Shown: in pieces, positions 58,240 to 64,000 of the stretch
How positions within the stretch are numbered: position 1 is the stretch's first letter
How the letters are laid out: the number at the start of each line of letters is the position of its first letter
NCBI GenBank assembly: GCA_948567375.1
Contig: OX419757.1
Location: 50,217,665-50,281,664 of the forward strand
From: Lunularia cruciata
Taxonomy: Eukaryota > Streptophyta > Marchantiopsida > Lunulariales > Lunulariaceae
DNA length: 64,000 bases
Direction: 5' to 3'
The notes under the pieces: model-generated
Databases searched by the model: none
What the model was told of the DNA's origin: nothing
Seen by the model: the letters and a program-made list of their open reading frames with translations, nothing else
Translations under genes and position numbers: made by a program

Positions 58240-60170
58240 GGTACCGGTGTCATATTTTGCTTTTCTCTCTTTGAGAACACACAAGGTGCCTAGTTGTGGA
58301 GTATATAGATCAGAGGTTCGAGGTGAACCTATCCCTACTTGTTTGAGCGTGCATAGATCCCAACAAGTAGAACCCTTTACTCTAGGTTTTGGTATTCTTG
58401 CTATCGGGTAGAGTAGTAACGGGCAACCTAACTTGTCATCATAACATGCACTCCTAGTCTACTTGTCATCACTTCCAACATTACCAAGGAAAAATACACA
58501 GCAATCCTAGAAAGAAAGAACCTAAGCGCAACGCCCACACACCAATCCAAACCAATTTTGTGTGCAAACATGGAGAGGATCCAATCACAAGAATCCAAAA
58601 GCAACTCTTTGTGATTTTTGTCAAAATTGAGCTTCAAAGACCTCTTGCTCTATCATCAGGCCAATTTCAACCTGTCCTCCAAGCTTCTCCAATATGTACT
58701 TTAGCCTTCACCCAATTTGTATTTGAAGGGGAGTGATCCTATGTCTTATTGGAAAATCCTATGTAACTCAGATGGACATAACTTTCTCTGTGTAACTTGT
58801 ATTACAATTTTCTAGGATTCAATGGAAAGCTTGTGAGATAAGTTTACTAATGATATAAAATAAGCCACAATCTGTTCATTACAGCTCCCATGACAAGCTC
58901 TTAAGCTTTGCCAATTTTTTTGTAATTTTTGCCTTAATTTTGAAATCTATAATTTAGGGTTTGCTCTTGGTTTTGGGTAATTTCTCTAGATTTTTGGATC
59001 AGAGATGCACCTAATCTTCACAAAAACTCTAGCAACCTAAAATCCTTAGTCATATACATACAAATAGAAGAATAGACACTCAATTATGAAACCTTAGCAC
59101 AAAAGTGTAAACTTTAGCCACAAAAAATACTGGAAATTTTCACAAATTGATTCAGACCAGAACTTTAGGAGTGACCAAATCTTCAAACTTGATTAGAATA
59201 TCATCTCCAACTCCTCATTTTCCAAAGCTCCGACTTCAATTGGCCAGATCTGATTCAAGATTGATCAAAATCTAAAATTTCTTGAGCTCATCATTACAAG
59301 CACTTTGTTAGCTCACCAACGCAATTGACAGATCATGAACATATCTCATAAAGCTCTCTAAATAACCTATTTTGTGCTCTTGGGTATGAATTTTACCCCC
59401 TTGACTCAATTGATCATATCTCCTAGAGAATTGACTCAAATCACTTTATTCTAGTCTCCAAATTATAGCGTGTTAGTTTTTCTCTTGAACCATAGTCTCT
59501 ACTCCTTGAATGCCTTCTCCAAACTCCCTCAATGGTCAAAAAACTCCCAACTTCTTCTTGGAATCTAATATCTTGCAATTTTGTCATTTAGCCTCTTCAC
59601 TTTTTGACAAGTGGACCTCACAATTCCATCTTGAAGCTCATGAGCAAAATTGAATCATTCTCCACCTATAAGAGCACATAGATTTTCAAGTCCCATACTT
59701 ACTCATAAGTAAGCACCGCAAAGATAATAGGATCTGGATAAGTAAGCACCGCAAAGATAATAGGATCTGGATTTTCCATCATTGATTCGGTGAATACCGC
59801 CCCAAAACGTGCCACCATCCAATCTTGTAAGCCATTGCGGTGTAGAATCTGAAGCCTGATGAGAAGAGGATTTAGGAGTGGCAGATTGAGAGCATGGGAG
59901 ATCTCCTAATCAATTGCACTCTTTGACGTTTGGCCTCCATGCTCTACTATAACTCTCACTCTCAACCTCCTCCTCCCGCTCGAGACTCCTCCAACTAAAA
60001 CATACCTTCCATCCAACTCTCCACCATCTATATACATAAGAACCCTCAAAGAAGACAAGACCATAATCCAAGTGGCCAATCATATACATGTACATAGATT
60101 GCTCATATGGCAATAGCTCAATCATGGGATCTATCATTCAACCTACTCCATCTTTACGGAGATAAACAAC
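58240..60170. other. Unassigned 1.9-kb block between chromovirus parts
   Basis: Lies between the resumed chromodomain of element 1 (58215-58240) and its probable 3' internal end (60170-60283), so it is probably a further insertion. No frame longer than 75 codons, no protein similarity, no TG...CA ends or terminal inverted repeats that I can confirm. It contains a 33-bp exact tandem duplication. Possibly a non-autonomous element or a solo LTR of an unrelated family. Confidence 0.4.
59705..59770 (+). repeat. 33-bp exact tandem duplication
   Basis: ataagtaagcaccgcaaag... occurs twice without a difference (59705-59737, 59738-59770). Identity suggests a recent event. Confidence 0.95.
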
Positions 60171-60283
60171 ATCAGTTTACTTTTTCAAGGGCTACGCAAA
60201 CTACATCAGGATATCAGTGTTGATGAAATCTTTTGAGCAACAACTTTGCAACGAGTACGTTGTGTCTTAAAGGAGGGGAGGTT

Positions 60284-60872
60284 TGTAATACCAATGGCTA
60301 GACATATCAACTAGAGTTGAAAATTGGCTTGGTAACATCTGGAAGGATGTTATGTATGATAGGCTAGGTAGATTAGATAGAGGTGTCACCAAAAGGGGAC
60401 GTCTACTAATAGAGCAAGAGCCAAAAATAACATGGAAACTTTAGAGCTAATTTTGGAGGCCTAAACGGATGAATTAGGCCTTGAAAATGTGAAATCCTCC
60501 CATCCAATAGATTAAAGGTTAGCCTTCACTCCACCCCCAAGTTTGTCTCATCAAGAGCTTTCCAATAGTACCCATGCAATTTGGAGATCCCTACAAGAAG
60601 ATTTCCTAAAGATTCCCTTGGTTAAAGACGGTTTGACCAACCAAATAGAATCAAAACTGACATGTCACCCATGCATGCAAGCAATCTAAGTGCATAGCTT
60701 GCTTACATGTCACCAATCCATGTATCTGATCCAAGGGTGGAACTTCCTTTGGAAGAATCCCCTTTGCTATATAATATAGTCAAGGTGCTCTTTTGGGGCA
60801 TCGGAGGTTGAGTGTGAAATTGTGTATTTCTTGTGTGTTTCTCTTCAGTTCTCCTCTCCTCAGAAGATTACA
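60284..60872 (+). repeat. Family A LTR, probable 3' LTR of element 1
   Basis: TGTAATACC...AGATTACA, preceded by the purine tract aaaggaggggaggtt. More diverged from the element 2 LTRs than they are from each other, fitting the older host element. Confidence 0.75.
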
Positions 60873-61206
60873 TATGGGCACAAATGGTCCTTGGAAGTGG
60901 TTCTTTATCCAAGTGGTAGTGTCATTCAAATCAGCATACAGTATTTGGTTCCAAAGATCTTTTGCTCCAAAGATCCTTTGTACTTGTGCTCTTCGTACCC
61001 AACCCTTCTTTACACTTGATTTCATTGTACCCACTCCTTTGTATTGAATAGATCTTTGGTGGTGTCTTCTTCATATCCCAATAGATACACATATGAAATC
61101 CAAAGAATGCACATAGAAGAGGTTTCTTCTAATGAACATGAAAATAACTTGTTCTATCCTCCAAAAAAATAAAATTTGTAACTGTTGCAAAAGTGTGTGC
61201 ATTAGA
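60873..61206 (-). mobile_element. Tat-like LTR start fragment (antisense)
   Basis: The reverse complement matches the first ~330 bp of the LTRs at 35857 and 36862: tgcacac-cttttgca, gtgcattctttgga, caatacaaaggagtgggtacaa, acaaaggatctttgga, and ccaaggaccatt. It abuts the family A LTR exactly, so element 1 probably inserted into this older Tat-like LTR. Confidence 0.75.
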
Positions 61207-64000
61207 GTACCCTTGCACGCATAAACACAACTTCATAAAAAAACTCAACTAAAAATTTCCTTTCTTGAACAATCAATTATTTGCACTCTCCATATGGAAA
61301 GAGAGAAAATAATTAGAAACAACTTCTGCAAAAATTTACCTACCACAAAAATTTACCTACCAAGATAAGGATTAATTAACCAAAATAACAATGTTATAAC
61401 TAAATCATTTAATATCTTGAATAATAGACCCTTCTTTTGTAATAAGAAATTATTAAGAATCAACAAGGAGATAAAAGATAGAAGAGAAAAACAAAGCTAT
61501 AAATTTCATAAAAGATAAGATGATTTAAACATATTATAAGACTCACTTTTGTTGCTTGAGATGAAAGAAGTTGAATATTTAATATTAAAAGATATAAGGG
61601 AAAAATTAATCAAAATATCCAAGTAAGAAAATAAAGATAGAGAAATATTTATTTTACATAAATAGATAAATACTTGGATGCAAGTTCATTAACTTATGTT
61701 TGTTAGCTCAAGTGTAATATTTTTAACCTAGTAAGAGAACATAGAAAAATAGCTTGTTAAGTTTTCAAAATAAGATAAATACCTTCATTAGAAGAAAAAA
61801 ATTATTATATATGAAAAATAGGAAAATATGTATGAATTATATACATAAGGAGACTTTAATTACACTTTGTTTGTGTTGAACTTAATTCCACCTTAGCATT
61901 TAATTTAACCAAAGAAGACTACAATAGCTCCTAACCTTGATTTTGTGGATTATTCTACAATATAATAGATTTCATTTATTGATTCATCATATCACATATA
62001 GATGTTAGATACTCTCAAATTGAAGTATAATAAATCCAGAGGAGAAATAATTCTATATATTGTAAATAAAAACTCTCAATTAATTATGGTGAGTCTATTG
62101 AGTCCAAGCAACCTCATTTGTCAAAATTGATTGACCTAAAGAGATTATAATGGAAATGAACCCACTTCACATGTTTAATTTGAATAGAAAATACTCTCTT
62201 CTAAGATCAATAGCTTTGTCTTCAAGGAAGAATAAAATATGTCAAATCATGACAATGGTTATTAAAGGTAGCATCTATTTTTTAATAAATTAATTCTTAT
62301 TATAAATTGAAAATAGCTAGAAATAAGTAATTTTTAGGAATTTTGATGCTTATATGAAATATATTTGTATTCAATCAACAAATGAGCCTCAACACCAGTC
62401 TTATCCTTAAAAAAATTAACTACTCAAGAGCCATACTTCTATTGGGAGTAAATGTGGTATAAAAATAAGAAATGATTTTCATATAATTTTCATATTTTCA
62501 TAATATATCTATTTGTGTTCAATCAATCGATAAATCTAACACTTTATATCCTAAATAAATAACTTAATATACCAAAACAAGAAACTTAAAACACATACTT
62601 ATAATATTTTGAGTTTTTGTTGATGGTTTAGTCAGATTTTCCACAAATTAGATATAATTATCATACTTATATTTTGATGATAAATTAATAGTATGTTACT
62701 AATAGCATTCTAATCATATAATAATATGATTATACTAATAGCATCCATTTATTTATTTATCCAAATAAAGGTTAACCTAATATTTTGTGATAGGTTTTCT
62801 TTTAACACCTTGATGTTCTTTAAATTTTTTGTTTTTTCTTGGATAAAATCACGTACAACTATCAACTGTAAGTGTATATTCTATCTCCTTATGTTACAGA
62901 TCTACTACACAAGCCAAAAGAATGTTTAGAGTTATCAGTTAAATATTAGTAAAAAAATAAAATTATTCTTATTATAAATTTTGTTTCCAATCTAGGTGTC
63001 TACCTAACATGACTTGATTTCAATCAATAAATAAGGTTTTTTTTTTCAATATTTAATTTTTACATGCAATATGTGTAATTTTTATGGCTACAAATGAAAA
63101 CAATCAAAATGAAGAAGACCATTCAGACCATTCCTTACGAAGATAGTACTATGCAAATGACCAAGTCCACTTGTGCTAAGCAAACCAAACTCTCTCTTTA
63201 GTGCATATGGGTGATATCAAGCAAACTTGATTTGCTTGTAGAAAGATGTGTAACTTTCTACAACCATTAAATGTGACTTTAAGCATAAAATGATAGTTGA
63301 GCCTGAGAAAGCCTTGCTAAACCTACCCATTTTCAAATCATTGGGCTATCGACCAAATTTAGAAAAATATTTGTAAATTTCCATATATAATTAGTTAGAT
63401 CTTTTTATGTAGACTATTTCTCTTTTAGTAAATCTCACATTCATAACGTATTTTATGTACTATTGCAAAAAAATAATTTAATCATTAAATATAATATCAA
63501 ATTCTTAAAAAAATGTCTTAATATGATAAAAATCATCATATATATAATTAGTATATATAGTGCATTCATCTTTATTGGAATTAACTTAATAAAAAAAACT
63601 TATTAAGTAATATCTAAGAGAAGAATATTAGGAAATTTAAGCATATAAGTTCATCACTTACATCATTTGAGTAAAGATAATCTTGAAACATTCTTGTTAT
63701 AGTCACAGTTTATGAATTTCTACTACTATGGTTGAAAAGTGGCATATATTTATTTTCCACTTATTGATATTTGAAGTATAATATTTCTTTTGATAAAGAT
63801 TGAATATAATTTTATTTTATATCATTATATATGATATTTAAGATACCTTTGAAGTAATAAAACTAGTATAAGATACTATGTTTTCTCTAAATATATGTGT
63901 AACACCACCCTTTAAAAAACTTTAGAATTTATCAAGATACAAGAGCATCATTAGATATCTTAGAAGCATTATTAACATACTAAGATACTTCTAAGGGAAT
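61207..64000. other. AT-rich gene-free DNA
   Basis: Very A+T-rich with almost no CpG. No frame above 67 codons, no recognisable domains and no repeat matching the rest of the window. May be deeply decayed repeat or ordinary AT-rich intergenic DNA. Confidence 0.5.

Larger units (their letters stand above)
47847..60872 (+). mobile_element. Chromovirus family A, element 1 (interrupted)
   Basis: Ty3/gypsy chromovirus lacking its 5' LTR and gag in this window. Parts: protease (from about 47850, NGQIERIESLPRKV nearby), RT (about 48530-49020, with FLDDILVYS), RNase H (about 49290-49730), integrase (about 49900-50850), and chromodomain (VKYLVYWKGYPLY near 51780-51815). It holds an antisense solo LTR in the integrase and a complete-length element 2 in the chromodomain. 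Chromodomain sequence resumes at 58215 (tgg)gagctagcagccaacttg = WELAANL. A likely 3' end with LTR is at 60170-60872. Many breaks. Confidence 0.7.

Noticed and set aside
1-64000. CRISPR array, bacterial operon, rRNA or riboswitch
   Set aside because: No regularly spaced direct repeats with unique spacers, no ribosome-binding-site-led gene clusters and no rRNA-like blocks; the window is plant nuclear DNA.

Overview
The window reads as nuclear DNA of a land plant, most likely a bryophyte. The evidence is a phi-class glutathione S-transferase gene with a GT-AG intron, a plant-type plasma-membrane H+-ATPase that lacks the C-terminal regulatory domain usual in vascular plants, and nested plant LTR retrotransposons primed by initiator-Met or Asp tRNA. 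The bryophyte call is an inference. No bacterial operons, CRISPR arrays or convincing tRNA/rRNA genes were seen.

Layout. 1-5366 is gene-poor, with an AT-rich start, a hairpin, a hexamer microsatellite and the first copy (A) of a short dispersed repeat. 5367-24456 is one old Ty1/copia element whose 3' part has been opened by a Tat/Athila-like Ty3/gypsy element (9684-24120), whose 3' LTR in turn holds an antisense solo LTR of the same family (18496-21389). 24457-28432 is host-like DNA with one possible receptor-kinase relic. 28433-31081 is the intact, intronless H+-ATPase gene. 31082-35856 is intergenic, with a tandem duplication and copies B-D of the dispersed repeat. 35857-40010 is a second Tat-like remnant. 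40480-42531 is the GST gene with a modular repeated upstream region; 43082-43547 is a partial duplicate of that gene, overlapped in antisense by a cysteine-rich open frame. 44436-61206 is a stack of chromovirus (Ty3/gypsy with chromodomain) fossils in both orientations, one inserted into another, ending in a fragment of a Tat LTR. 61207-64000 is AT-rich and shows no genes.

Only two genes look clearly functional: the proton pump, which would energise the plasma membrane, and the glutathione transferase, a cytosolic detoxification enzyme. They are about 10 kb apart and I see no functional link. The most unusual observation is that the unusually long LTRs (about 2.8-3 kb) of the Tat-like family repeatedly carry, at the same offset of about 1.1-1.4 kb from the LTR start, remains of a protein-coding frame with a recurring motif of the form FA-HFY-GLNLLN followed by a Lys/Glu-rich coiled-coil-like stretch. 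It is seen in four LTRs here, including one in antisense. I do not recognise this protein. A second theme is snap-back inverted duplications inside the fossils, one of them with perfect 62-bp arms.
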